9,938 bases of DNA from an uncultured Acetatifactor sp. (GCA_910577665.1 CAJTOJ010000059.1:1-9938), one strand, 5' to 3'. Counted from the first letter of the stretch, positions 1 through 7,092 are shown. Numbers and translations: made by a program. Notes: a model not told the origin generated them from the sequence alone.

Positions 1-252
1 CTTGAAATTGTCCCGGTAAACCCAGTAGTCATTTCCCACGGCGATCCTGCAGGCGCTGACCCCGGCAAGCAGACAGTAAATGGCAAACTCCGCCACCCGG
101 TTCCTGGCCTGCTGCCTGTCTGGCCCCGGCAACCGTCCATAAGCCCTTCCACCCCCCAGATACACAGGCACATAGTTCCGGTTGTCCACATATAACCCAA
201 GCAGCACCGTCACCAGCACCAGTGTGACATAAACCAGTGCGCTTTTCTCCAT
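1..252 (-). CDS. EpsG family polysaccharide polymerase, 5' part only (cut by window start)
   Basis: Only the first 84 codons are present; the reading frame runs open through position 1. EpsG proteins are polytopic membrane polymerases (Wzy-like) that join repeat units of exopolysaccharide or capsule outside the membrane. The visible part has a first membrane segment at about 6-22, a polar loop with arginines (RQQARNRVAEF, 46-56), and a second hydrophobic stretch ending in VSACRIAVGNDYWVYRDNF (65-83). That RxxVGxDYxxY pattern after a membrane helix is the recognisable EpsG signature. The ATG at 252 has AGGGGG 7 nt upstream; another ATG two codons earlier (258) is too close to that site. It is the last gene of the visible block after the phosphoglycosyl transferase, Wzz-like and GT2 genes, as expected for a Wzy-type pathway. 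The family call rests on a short stretch. Confidence 0.8.
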   Translation of the reverse strand, partial: MEKSALVYVTLVLVTVLLGLYVDNRNYVPVYLGGGRAYGRLPGPDRQQARNRVAEFAIYCLLAGVSACRIAVGNDYWVYRDNFK

Positions 253-355
253 GCCCATACCCCCTGTGCGCCATAAGCACATACCAATCCTTACCATCAT
301 TTCCTAATGGAAATCCACCCTGCAAAAACCATTCCGAAAGGGCACATGCCAGCCA

Positions 356-1123
356 TTACCGGCTCCCTCTCATCCATCTATACGCCTGCCATACTCCCAC
401 CTGGCTGCACATCTTCTTCCGGTGGGCCAGCAGGAACCGCAGACCCATGAGCCAGTGCAGCCTGCCATACAGGTAGCGGTAGAGCACCCCCCTGTCCCGG
501 AAGAACTTTTCATTGTATCCTGCAAACCAGGTGGACTCTCCCACAGACACCTCCCGGCCAATGGTTACAGGCGCTGTGTATACCCGGTATCCCTTATCCA
601 TGAATTCCTTCAGGAACAGACTGTCCTCCCCATTGCTATACCGTGCCCCGCCCCCGAACAGCAGGGAAAACATAACGCCGGAGGCCAGCAGGCTCTCCCG
701 CCTGAGGGCAAACCCCACTGCACCATACCTGCCGCAATTATACCAGTGTACCCGTCTCCGTTCCCGGATCTGGTAGGTCCTGCGGCTTTCCTCCACTTCC
801 ACCTGGAATATAATCATATCTGCCCTGGGATTTCTCTCAAACTCAGCCTGTATGGCTTCCCCATATCCTGGCTCATAGACAATATCCTGGTCTGCAAAAA
901 GGCAGATATCCCCATCTGCCCGCAAAATGGCCTCATTGCGGCTCCTGCCCACCCCTCTGTCGGGAAAGGAATAGAAGCGCACCTTATACCCCTTATATTC
1001 CGCTTCTTCATATCCCAGTCTGTCACACTGGTTGATAATCACTGCATCGGATTCCAGCCCCATCCGCCGGATCACCTGGTCGAGGCTCTGGTTCATCACC
1101 GATGCCAACACTTGAACCTTCAT
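356..1123 (-). CDS. Family 2 glycosyltransferase of the polysaccharide cluster
   Basis: This is a cytoplasmic GT-A-fold transferase, 255 residues, predicted to add a sugar to the growing lipid-linked repeat unit. Motifs in order: VLASVMNQ at the first strand (5-12), IINQCD (29-34), DRGVGRSRNEAILRADGDI (55-73), the metal-binding FADQDIVY (76-83) and GEDSLFLKEFMDKGYRVY (165-182), whose Glu-Asp pair is where the family's catalytic base lies. The first strand ends in MNQ, not the common PxYN, so it sits in a side branch of GT2. The C-terminus is basic and aromatic (about 212-255) and may lie on the membrane. The ATG at 1123 has GGAG 8 nt upstream, so I prefer it to the in-frame ATG at 1177. It follows the Wzz-like gene after about 90 nt and precedes the EpsG-like gene by about 100 nt, consistent with one operon. 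Donor and acceptor unknown. Confidence 0.9.
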   Translation of the reverse strand: MKVQVLASVMNQSLDQVIRRMGLESDAVIINQCDRLGYEEAEYKGYKVRFYSFPDRGVGRSRNEAILRADGDICLFADQDIVYEPGYGEAIQAEFERNPRADMIIFQVEVEESRRTYQIRERRRVHWYNCGRYGAVGFALRRESLLASGVMFSLLFGGGARYSNGEDSLFLKEFMDKGYRVYTAPVTIGREVSVGESTWFAGYNEKFFRDRGVLYRYLYGRLHWLMGLRFLLAHRKKMCSQVGVWQAYRWMRGSR

Positions 1124-1215
1124 CCCACTGTCTCCATGTTTACCATCCATATACCCACATAGCCTCAACGCCGCCATGGACCGGCATCACAAGTCCTCCC
1201 CTGCAGAGCTGCCTG

Positions 1216-2391
1216 CTATGCCTTCTCACCTCTGCGCCCTGGCAGAAAATAGTACCTGCGGATCAGCCACTCATCTGCCTGCCACAAAAGCACTGCCGTA
1301 ATGGTGCAGTCCTGCCGTTCCAGATATTCCTTCACATATTCCAGTTGCCCTGCAGCGTGTCTGCCTGCCTGTAGCACCAGCAGGATCCCGTCTGCCTGCC
1401 GGAGAATCCCGGTATCCTCCGGGCAAAAAGCCGGTATCTGCATCACCAGCCACTGCCCCTGGCCCCTGGTCCCTGGCTGCTTCAAACCTTTTCCCCCAAG
1501 AGCTTCCAGCACTTTGTCCGGATCTATGGAAGACTGTGCCAGACACAGGGCCACTTTTTCCTTTTCCTTAAACAGATAGTCCATATTTGCCACAAATCCT
1601 GGATCCTCCAGGGTACCCACGGATTTCAGCCCATACCGTTTCTCCATAAGGGCCGGGAGCCAGATGCTGTCCTCCCCTGTCTCCTTTAACAGGAATACCA
1701 CTACCCCGAAGAACAGGGAAAGAATTGCACTGAGCACAAATGCCCGCACCGGCCTTACATCCGGCAGCACCTCCTCCACACTTTCCGCCTGGTCTATCAG
1801 CCGGATCCCGGTGATCTCCCTGACCCCTTTGGGGAACTCCAGGGTCATGGCCTGTTCCACTGCCTCTGCAATCACCAGGCTCCTCTCCGGGCTGTCCGTG
1901 GTCACCGTGGTGGCAACCACCCTGAGATCCGAGGCCAATACTGCCTCCAGACATGCCTTCAGTTCCTCATCTGTTGCTTCCACCCCATCAGGCAGATACA
2001 GACGTAGGGCATCCAGGAATTCCCTGGTATCCACATAGGTATTCCAGCTTGTCTCATTGATGTGTACCACACCTACATCCTTCTCTTCTTCCACCGCATA
2101 TTCCACATAATAGCGGGAAACTGCCCTGTACTGGGGCTGGGGGCCAAGCAGCACATACTTCACATAATACCCGCCGCCAAATACCAACGTTCCCGCCAGG
2201 GTGACTGCCACCACCCACCAGAGGTTCCGGATCAGCCGAAGCACGGTAAGTTTCCCGTCAAAAGGTTCCTTTCCATAAAATGCGCTGCAAAACACCTTGC
2301 CGGTACCAAATTGTTTCCTGTCCTGGCCCTGGTGGCTGTTTGCGCTATTTACTGTGTCTTCTTCCCTGTCCTGGTTTTTGTTATTCTCCAT
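1216..2391 (-). CDS. Wzz/CpsC-like chain-length protein with a degenerate BY-kinase-like C-terminal domain
   Basis: Proteins of this kind set the length of capsule or exopolysaccharide chains and, in Firmicutes, partner a BY-kinase. From the ATG at 2391 (391 residues; AGGAG about 7 nt upstream) a basic, polar N-terminus of about 55 residues leads to membrane helix 1 (57-82), an extracellular Wzz domain (about 90-212) and helix 2 (215-236). A cytoplasmic tail of about 150 residues follows. Its second half, with IPAFCPEDTGILRQADGILL and VLQAGRHAAGQLEYVKEYLE (319-358), has the shape of the late strands of a BY-kinase fold, where ADxVLLVxRAG is usual. The Walker A motif and the DxD-type Walker A' motif that a kinase needs are missing, and there is no tyrosine cluster at the end. 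I read it as an inactive kinase-like domain. A GTG at 2436 would extend it, with a poorer site. The Wzz call is firm; the tail reading is a judgement. Confidence 0.87.
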   Translation of the reverse strand: MENNKNQDREEDTVNSANSHQGQDRKQFGTGKVFCSAFYGKEPFDGKLTVLRLIRNLWWVVAVTLAGTLVFGGGYYVKYVLLGPQPQYRAVSRYYVEYAVEEEKDVGVVHINETSWNTYVDTREFLDALRLYLPDGVEATDEELKACLEAVLASDLRVVATTVTTDSPERSLVIAEAVEQAMTLEFPKGVREITGIRLIDQAESVEEVLPDVRPVRAFVLSAILSLFFGVVVFLLKETGEDSIWLPALMEKRYGLKSVGTLEDPGFVANMDYLFKEKEKVALCLAQSSIDPDKVLEALGGKGLKQPGTRGQGQWLVMQIPAFCPEDTGILRQADGILLVLQAGRHAAGQLEYVKEYLERQDCTITAVLLWQADEWLIRRYYFLPGRRGEKA

Positions 2392-2469
2392 AATCTGCTC
2401 CTGACAGCTCCATTCTACCAAAAGGATCCTTCCCACACACCGGCAGTCTTCCCTTCCAGGCTATCCCTT

Positions 2470-3939
2470 CTAACGGGATTCTTCCTCCTGCCGCAGTTCC
2501 TCCTTCAACGCTGTGATCTGTTCTGCTTCCACACCTTCCGTGCTGTCTGGCCAGAACAGAACCTTCAGTGTCAGCATCATCAGTTTGATGTCCAGCCAGA
2601 TAGAATAGTTTTCAATATATGTCAGATCCAGTTTCAGCTTATCATACGGCGATGTGTTATACTTCCCATACACCTGGGCAAATCCAGCCAGACCTGCCCG
2701 CACCTTCATGCGGAATGCAAACTCCGGCATCACCTCCATATACTGTGCAATGATCTCCGGCCTCTCCGGCCTGGGACCGATAAAGGACATATCCCCTTTC
2801 AGGATATTGAACAGCTGGGGCAGCTCGTCCAGCCGGCATTTCCGGATAAATTTCCCCACAGGAGTGACCCTGCTGTCATTTTTGCTGGCCAGCCTGGCCA
2901 CCCCGTCCTTCTCCGCGTCCGTGCGCATACTGCGGAACTTCATAATATTGAACTCCCGCCTGTTTCTGGTGCATCGCACCTGCTTATACAGAACGGGTCC
3001 TCCATCATACCATTTGATGGCAATGGCTGTGAGCAGCATAAAAGGAGAAGCCACAACCAGCAGGGCCAGGGAGCAGACAATGTCTATCGTACGCTTGATG
3101 AAACGCTCTTCCACCCGCAGGCTGTACTCTCTGGTCAGCAGCATAGGGCTGTCAAACACATGCAGCTCCTCCGCACCAGTGAGGATTACATCTGTGACTT
3201 TCGGGAACAGGTATACCCGGATGGACCGTCCATAACAGAATTTCAGCAGGGGGCCTCTCTCCTCCACGGAGATATCCCCCAGAACCACCGCATTACACTC
3301 CTCTGTCTCATATGCCCTGGCAATCTCCCTGCACAGGGCTTCATACCCCATGTTCACATGCAGCATACGGGTAATCACATATTTGTCCCCGCGGCTCTCA
3401 AATTTGCTGCAGATCTCCCCTGTGGGCCGGTAGCCATGAACCAGCAGCAGCTTTCTGGGCGGAAAGATCGAACGATAAGCCTTGTTTGCCACATTCATGT
3501 ACACAATCACCAACACCACCTGTTCCACCATCATCATCAGGAATATGTTCGGCGCAAGGGCTTTTCTCGCCATAATGGACAGCTCGCAATATATAATAAC
3601 ATTTGCCAGCGATGTTGAAAATACCTGGGAAAACACGATCTCCGCGTTCTTCTGGTATCCCAGCCGGATCCCGCCATAAGTGGTTGAGAGGAACAACAAT
3701 ACGATCCCATAAAAGGCTATCTCTGCATAATTTCCCCATTTCCAGAAGTCCCGCAAATCCGGCACCACCTCGAACTGGAAATGCATCCACCAATGGTATC
3801 CGAAACATGCCACCTCCAGGGCCAGACAGATTGCTATCAGCCCCAGATTGATCAGGCGCTTGTAAGTCTCCAGTTTTCCCAGTTTTTCTTCGTTGGTATA
3901 ACCATTTTCCAAAGCAGACTCCTCCGAAGTTCCAGACAT
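2470..3939 (-). CDS. Polyprenyl glycosylphosphotransferase (WbaP/EpsE-like initiating phosphoglycosyl transferase)
   Basis: This membrane enzyme starts a surface polysaccharide by moving a sugar-1-phosphate from a nucleotide sugar to undecaprenyl phosphate. From the ATG at 3939 (489 residues) there are four N-terminal membrane segments (about 27-48, 69-87, 103-119 and 131-150), a nucleotide-fold middle domain (about 155-260) and the C-terminal bacterial sugar transferase domain (about 279-470). The latter opens with a re-entrant helix (FIKRTIDIVCSLALLVVASP). Key motifs are KFRSMRTDAE (334-343), CRLDELPQLFNILKGDMSFIG (368-388) with the Asp371-Glu372 catalytic pair, and GPRPE (388-392). Length and order fit the complete large family (TIGR03025-type). 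The frame is open to an ATG at 4005, but the predicted transcript starts about there; 3939 has only a weak GGA upstream, so the start is uncertain. The first sugar (glucose, galactose or other) cannot be told. Confidence 0.95.
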   Translation of the reverse strand: MSGTSEESALENGYTNEEKLGKLETYKRLINLGLIAICLALEVACFGYHWWMHFQFEVVPDLRDFWKWGNYAEIAFYGIVLLFLSTTYGGIRLGYQKNAEIVFSQVFSTSLANVIIYCELSIMARKALAPNIFLMMMVEQVVLVIVYMNVANKAYRSIFPPRKLLLVHGYRPTGEICSKFESRGDKYVITRMLHVNMGYEALCREIARAYETEECNAVVLGDISVEERGPLLKFCYGRSIRVYLFPKVTDVILTGAEELHVFDSPMLLTREYSLRVEERFIKRTIDIVCSLALLVVASPFMLLTAIAIKWYDGGPVLYKQVRCTRNRREFNIMKFRSMRTDAEKDGVARLASKNDSRVTPVGKFIRKCRLDELPQLFNILKGDMSFIGPRPERPEIIAQYMEVMPEFAFRMKVRAGLAGFAQVYGKYNTSPYDKLKLDLTYIENYSIWLDIKLMMLTLKVLFWPDSTEGVEAEQITALKEELRQEEESR

Positions 3940-4016
3940 GTAATACTTTTTCCATACACCGCTACACCAGGTGCCGGAATGTGTCATCTCATTGAAACAG
4001 AACATGTCAATACATT

Positions 4017-4045
4017 AGTATAGCACAATCCCCCAGGCGGCACAA
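4017..4045 (-). promoter_or_regulatory. Predicted extended -10 promoter of the phosphoglycosyl transferase operon
   Basis: On the minus strand TTGTGC (4045-4040), a 17-nt spacer and TATACT (4022-4017) are visible, with TG one base before the -10 (TGCTATACT), an extended -10. Transcription would start near 4010. An ATG at 4005 would then be almost leaderless, which supports a start further inside the gene. This is the best promoter in the window and marks the start of the second polysaccharide block. Confidence 0.6.
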
Positions 4046-4057
4046 GCATCCGTGCCG
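4038..4057. promoter_or_regulatory. Inverted repeat overlapping the -35 region, possible operator
   Basis: CGGCAC (4038-4043) and GTGCCG (4052-4057) are perfect inverted arms with an 8-nt centre. The left arm covers most of the -35 hexamer of the promoter at 4017-4045. A repressor bound here would block the polymerase. The symmetry is seen; the operator role is inferred. Confidence 0.35.
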
Positions 4058-4075
4058 TGTACAATCTGAGCATTC

Positions 4076-4225
4076 GTAACAGTTGTTACTGTTCACAGGT
4101 GCCACCGCGAGGTGTTTTCACGCACCCTTTGCGTGACAAACCCGAGACTGTCGTGTGCCAAAACGCATTCTATGCTCATTTTGTGTGCATTACATTGCTG
4201 TTACGGCTACGTTGTGCACAGTAAC
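4076..4225. repeat. About 150-bp structured intergenic element with terminal inverted repeats
   Basis: On the plus strand GTTACTGTTCAC (4085-4096) and GTGCACAGTAAC (4214-4225) are inverted copies that match at 11 of 12 positions. Within lie CACC-GCGA-GGTG (4103-4114, a GNRA-type loop), TCACGC/GCGTGA (4118-4136), and a longer imperfect stem around 4159-4183 (AAAA, GCAT against ATGC, TTTT). A palindrome GTAACA-GT-TGTTAC (4076-4089) marks the left edge. No open frame worth calling is inside. Its left 35 bp recurs at 8930-8965. It may be a MITE-like or REP-like element, or a structured RNA or transcription-end signal; the sequence alone does not decide. Confidence 0.6.
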
Positions 4226-4232
4226 CTGCCAT

Positions 4233-4991
4233 TCACATCCTCCTGCACACTGCCCGCCACGCCCAGAAACAGAAATGCCATGCACTCACAGCCACATTCA
4301 GCCCTTCTACCCTGCGGTACAGGTTCCAGATCCGGCGCAGAGCCTCCAGCTTGTTGGAGGACAGGCTTTTTCCCGGCCGTCTGTACCTGACCAGATTCTC
4401 ATCCAGGCCATAAGCCGTATAACCGGATCTGAGCACCTGCCACCACAGGGCCGTGTCCTCACTTTTCACCTGGGGCATCATCAGCTTTTCCTTTCCGATC
4501 CTGGCTGTGTCAAACATCACCGTAGTGGTAAATATGGTCGTATTGCTCAAGGCCTGGCGGTATTCCAGTTTCTCTGGCACATGGACCACCTTTCCCGTAC
4601 CCCGGCCTCTCCCATCTGCGAATTCATAGCCGGTAAATGCAAAAGCTGCCTCCTTTTCCCCCATAAACGCCAGCTCCCGTTCCAGTTTCCGGGGCATCCA
4701 CAGATCGTCCGCATCCAGATAGGCGATGTACCTTCCCCGGGCCTCCTGGACCCCCCGGTTCCTGGCCCTGGCCGCTCCCAGATTAGAAGGCTGCCGGATA
4801 AGGCGGATCCTGGTATCCTGTGTCTCCTTGATTATCCCCTGTATCACGTCCGCACTCCCATCTGTGCTACCGTCCTCCACCAGCAACAGTTCCCAATGGG
4901 GATAGGTCTGTGTCTGCACACATGCAATGGTCTCACGGATAAATTTCTCTACATTATATACAGGTACAATCACACTGATCAGTTCCTTCAC
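4233..4991 (-). CDS. TuaG-like family 2 glycosyltransferase
   Basis: This cytoplasmic, membrane-associated transferase probably adds one sugar from a nucleotide donor to a lipid-linked or cell-wall glycan. In 252 residues it shows the GT-A signature in order: SVIVPVYNVEKFI (6-18), LLLVEDGSTDGS (35-46), SNLGAARARNRG (69-80), the metal-binding YLDADDLW (91-98) and the acceptor-side SEDTALWWQVLRSG (177-190), where the Glu-Asp pair is the usual position of the catalytic base. The last part, GYTAYGLDENLVRYRR, and the overall length resemble TuaG of teichuronic acid synthesis. The C-terminus ends in an aromatic, hydrophobic stretch followed by Arg-Arg-Met that could touch the membrane. The start codon is GTG, with AGGAG 6 nt before it overlapping the stop of the upstream gene, so it belongs to that operon. 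The sugar and acceptor cannot be read from sequence. A structured repeat begins 7 nt after its stop. Confidence 0.92.
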   Translation of the reverse strand: MKELISVIVPVYNVEKFIRETIACVQTQTYPHWELLLVEDGSTDGSADVIQGIIKETQDTRIRLIRQPSNLGAARARNRGVQEARGRYIAYLDADDLWMPRKLERELAFMGEKEAAFAFTGYEFADGRGRGTGKVVHVPEKLEYRQALSNTTIFTTTVMFDTARIGKEKLMMPQVKSEDTALWWQVLRSGYTAYGLDENLVRYRRPGKSLSSNKLEALRRIWNLYRRVEGLNVAVSAWHFCFWAWRAVCRRM

Positions 4992-5001
4992 GAATGTCTC
5001 C

Positions 5002-5937
5002 TCACCTTGTCAAAAGATAATACCCCTCCACCTGTGTGATACTGCCACCAAAAAGCTCCGACAGTCTGTGTGCCACCTCACCGGAAGCGGCCTGGGGCAG
5101 CAGGATGCAGTTGACTCCTGCCTCACGGGCTGCCATAACACATGCCTCCCCAGTGATCTCATCCTGATCCGCCTCTTCCTTCTCCTTACCATCTTCCCGC
5201 TTTCTGGTTTCTTCCGTTACGGCTCCATCTCCTGGCTTTCCAGTCTCTTCCTCACCCGGAGTGACTTCCATATTCACCACACCCCACACGGCCCGTTCCA
5301 TCCACACATAGATTGCTTCCATGTCCTTTTGATATACATCATAGGCATAAGCATTCAAAGACTGGTCCCATAGATTCCTGCCGTAAAACAGTCTGATACC
5401 AGGATCTGTTTCCCGGGTATACTCCATGACCTTCCTGGGTGCCCAGAGACAGATCTCCCCTTCCGGAAACTGCCCGGTAACCTGGGCAAGCACTTCAGCC
5501 GCCTGCTGCCTGTCCTGTTTTTCCGGGTCTGTCCCTGCAACCTCTCCCCCCATACTGCCACATAACAGGGTTATGGCCAGGAGCAGACAGGTGACAGGCA
5601 GACCCTTTTTCCATTCTGTAAGCCTGAACTCCTGCCACTGCCTGGACAAAAACAGGGTCATTCCCCAGGCTATGACTATGGTTCCCGGCACCAGGCTCCA
5701 CACCCACTGATAATCATAAAACCGAGTCTGATACAACATCAGACCCGCAGCCGTCACCGGACAGATACAGCACACTGTCATGACAGTGGAATAGACCAAT
5801 AGTTCCCTCCGCTGCCCCTGTAATGACTTTCTTCCCAGCCAGAGAAAGAGAAGCGCTGCCAGAAGCAATGCTGCCAGTTTGCCGTGGTCCGTATAACCCA
5901 GCCATCCCTGCCATGCATGTCCCAGGTATTCCGTCAT
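5002..5937 (-). CDS. Membrane protein, C-terminal half of a DUF6077-like protein, with soluble domain
   Basis: This 311-residue protein begins with four membrane segments (about 18-36, 47-70, 80-98 and 113-130) and ends with a soluble domain of about 180 residues, probably outside the membrane. The soluble part carries GEICLWAPRKVMEYTRE (160-176), LFYGRNLWDQSLNAYAYDVY (183-202) and, near the end, ACVMAAREAGVNCILLP (265-281) and VEGYYLLTR (303-311). Between them lies a charged, low-complexity stretch (about 227-264) rich in Glu, Lys, Asp and Gly that looks like an inserted linker. The ATG overlaps the stop of the upstream gene by 4 bp (ATGA) and has a perfect AGGAGG, so the two are translationally coupled. 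Together (660 residues) they look like one DUF6077-like protein split in two. The next gene follows after only 10 nt. Function unknown; involvement in surface glycan assembly is inferred from the neighbours. Confidence 0.75.
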   Translation of the reverse strand: MTEYLGHAWQGWLGYTDHGKLAALLLAALLFLWLGRKSLQGQRRELLVYSTVMTVCCICPVTAAGLMLYQTRFYDYQWVWSLVPGTIVIAWGMTLFLSRQWQEFRLTEWKKGLPVTCLLLAITLLCGSMGGEVAGTDPEKQDRQQAAEVLAQVTGQFPEGEICLWAPRKVMEYTRETDPGIRLFYGRNLWDQSLNAYAYDVYQKDMEAIYVWMERAVWGVVNMEVTPGEEETGKPGDGAVTEETRKREDGKEKEEADQDEITGEACVMAAREAGVNCILLPQAASGEVAHRLSELFGGSITQVEGYYLLTR

Positions 5938-6983
5938 CGTCCCTTCCTCCTATCCGCACTGTGGGTGACATACTGTTTCCTGCCGGACAGCCAGGTACAG
6001 GCCGCCAGCCCCACCGCAACAAATGCACAGACTCCCAGCCCATACAGGGTCCACACCATACAGGACTCTGCTGCCACACAAAGCAGTACTGCCCGCCACT
6101 TTCTCCTAAGGCACAGGGATACCAGCCAGGGAAGCAATACCAGGTTGCGGATCACCACCCCCCGCCAGCCACTGTACAGCAGGCCGAAGCCATCCATGCC
6201 AAACCAGTAAGCCCCTGCCCAAAGCATCAACGCAATTACCGCCAGGAAGCATAGAACCTTTTTCCCATCCCCGGGGAACAGGCAGCGCCCCACACAGGAA
6301 AATGCCCCGTAACTGCAGACCAGTGTCACCAGGGGAACCACCATCCACACCACAGTCCGTGGATCCAGTGCAAAAATGCGGCACAGCATGCCATAGAGGG
6401 ATGGCAGGCAGAGGATCTTCAGCCGGGCCGGCATCCCTTCCTGATAGACATCCCCTGTCAAGGGATTCACCTCGTAGACAGCGTCTGTATACAGAAAGCT
6501 TCCCACCGTCTCCACAGTCATATCCCCTTGCAGGTACCGTCCCCATCCTGCCAGCAGGAAAATAACCTGGGATACTACCAATACCCCCAGCAGACCTGCC
6601 AATACTTTTTCCGCTTTTCCCCAGTTATATCCGTTTTTTTGGAACCTGGAGCCCTTTTTTTGCGTATATCCGGATTCTCCTTCCCGTACAGCCTGGCCTG
6701 CAGACCTGCTTTTTCCCAACGCACACACCAGCAAAGACAAACATCCCAGCAGGATGCACATTCCTCCAAACAAAATGCCACATCGCGAAAACGATATTTT
6801 CAAGAATACAGCACAAAGATGGGCTGTCTCAGCCAGACCAATCACCACTGTCAGGCCAGCCACCAGACAATCTGCCAATACAAATTCTTCCGGCTGGTGT
6901 CTCCAGTAAAGTATCCCCAGAATTCCCCTGCCGTATAGCACACATATCACGATTATACATACCAGCAATACTATCCACATCAT
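5934..6983 (-). CDS. Polytopic membrane protein, N-terminal half of a DUF6077-like protein
   Basis: I recognise no enzyme here. From the ATG at 6983 (349 residues) I count about eight or nine hydrophobic segments, roughly at 3-25, 36-61, 68-89, 127-147, 210-235, 243-262, 276-292 and 298-333. Between the fourth and fifth is a conserved-looking polar loop, residues 153-208, with GDMTVETVGSFLYTD and VNPLTGDVYQEGMPARL. From memory this loop, a TD then NP-TG then MP-R pattern, resembles the DUF6077 membrane family; I could not check. The protein holds about 19 cysteines, mostly in the membrane segments, which is high. The next gene starts within its stop codon (ATGA) and supplies what looks like the rest of the family. 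An in-frame ATG at 7064 falls in a hairpin; AAGGG 8 nt before 6983 supports the shorter start, with a second ATG at 6980. A transport or GT-C-like glycosyl transfer role is only a guess. Confidence 0.72.
   Translation of the reverse strand: MMWIVLLVCIIVICVLYGRGILGILYWRHQPEEFVLADCLVAGLTVVIGLAETAHLCAVFLKISFSRCGILFGGMCILLGCLSLLVCALGKSRSAGQAVREGESGYTQKKGSRFQKNGYNWGKAEKVLAGLLGVLVVSQVIFLLAGWGRYLQGDMTVETVGSFLYTDAVYEVNPLTGDVYQEGMPARLKILCLPSLYGMLCRIFALDPRTVVWMVVPLVTLVCSYGAFSCVGRCLFPGDGKKVLCFLAVIALMLWAGAYWFGMDGFGLLYSGWRGVVIRNLVLLPWLVSLCLRRKWRAVLLCVAAESCMVWTLYGLGVCAFVAVGLAACTWLSGRKQYVTHSADRRKGR
5946..5951 (-). promoter_or_regulatory. Strong ribosome binding site inside the upstream gene
   Basis: AGGAGG on the minus strand (5951-5946) sits 8 nt before the ATG at 5937, inside the last codons of the upstream gene, where it encodes Arg-Arg. 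A TAG at 5952-5950 closes the downstream gene's frame just upstream. The perfect site shows that the second gene is started independently and is not simply a read-through product. Confidence 0.8.
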
Positions 6984-7033
6984 TTTCCTATCCCTTCTGA
7001 TTCCACATTTTACCACAACTCCACCCCCAGTAC

Positions 7034-7071
7034 AAGGAAAAGCAGCCATTGCACATAGGTACATGGCTGCT
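7034..7071 (-). terminator. Terminator-like hairpin (possible attenuator) in the leader of the membrane-protein operon
   Basis: AGCAGCCAT (7041-7049) and ATGGCTGCT (7063-7071) are perfect 9-bp inverted arms with a 13-nt loop. Read on the minus strand the stem ends in TTTT followed by CCTT, a short and imperfect U-tract. It lies about 185 nt after the Spo0A-like stop and about 50 nt before the next start codon. It could end the Spo0A-like transcript, or act as a leaky attenuator in front of the polysaccharide genes. An in-frame ATG at 7064 lies inside the stem, which argues against that start. Confidence 0.5.
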
Positions 7072-7092
7072 CATCCTGATCTTGATTTATCC

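Noticed and set aside
29..325. A minus-strand open frame of 98 codons at the window start
   Set aside because: The overlapping frame from 252 to 1 encodes a hydrophobic EpsG-like N-terminus with a good ribosome binding site; this frame has no such support.
422..1162. A plus-strand open frame of 246 codons antisense to the GT2 gene at 356-1123
   Set aside because: The minus-strand frame has full GT2 motifs; the antisense frame has none.
2062..3618. A plus-strand open frame of 518 codons
   Set aside because: It runs antisense to the clearly recognisable phosphoglycosyl transferase and Wzz-like genes and across the gap between them, is rich in His, Pro, Cys and Leu, and shows no domain. It reflects codon bias of the minus-strand genes.
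3398..3955. A minus-strand open frame of 185 codons inside the phosphoglycosyl transferase gene
   Set aside because: It is a different frame of the same strand; the transferase frame has membrane segments and later catalytic motifs in one continuous reading.
4103..4118. Plus-strand terminator: CACC-GCGA-GGTG followed by TTTT
   Set aside because: The stem is only 4 bp and there is no plus-strand gene to terminate; I treat it as part of the repeat element.
4155..5039. A plus-strand open frame of 294 codons covering the repeat element and the TuaG-like gene
   Set aside because: It is antisense to a glycosyltransferase with intact motifs and shows a shadow-like composition with no recognisable domain.
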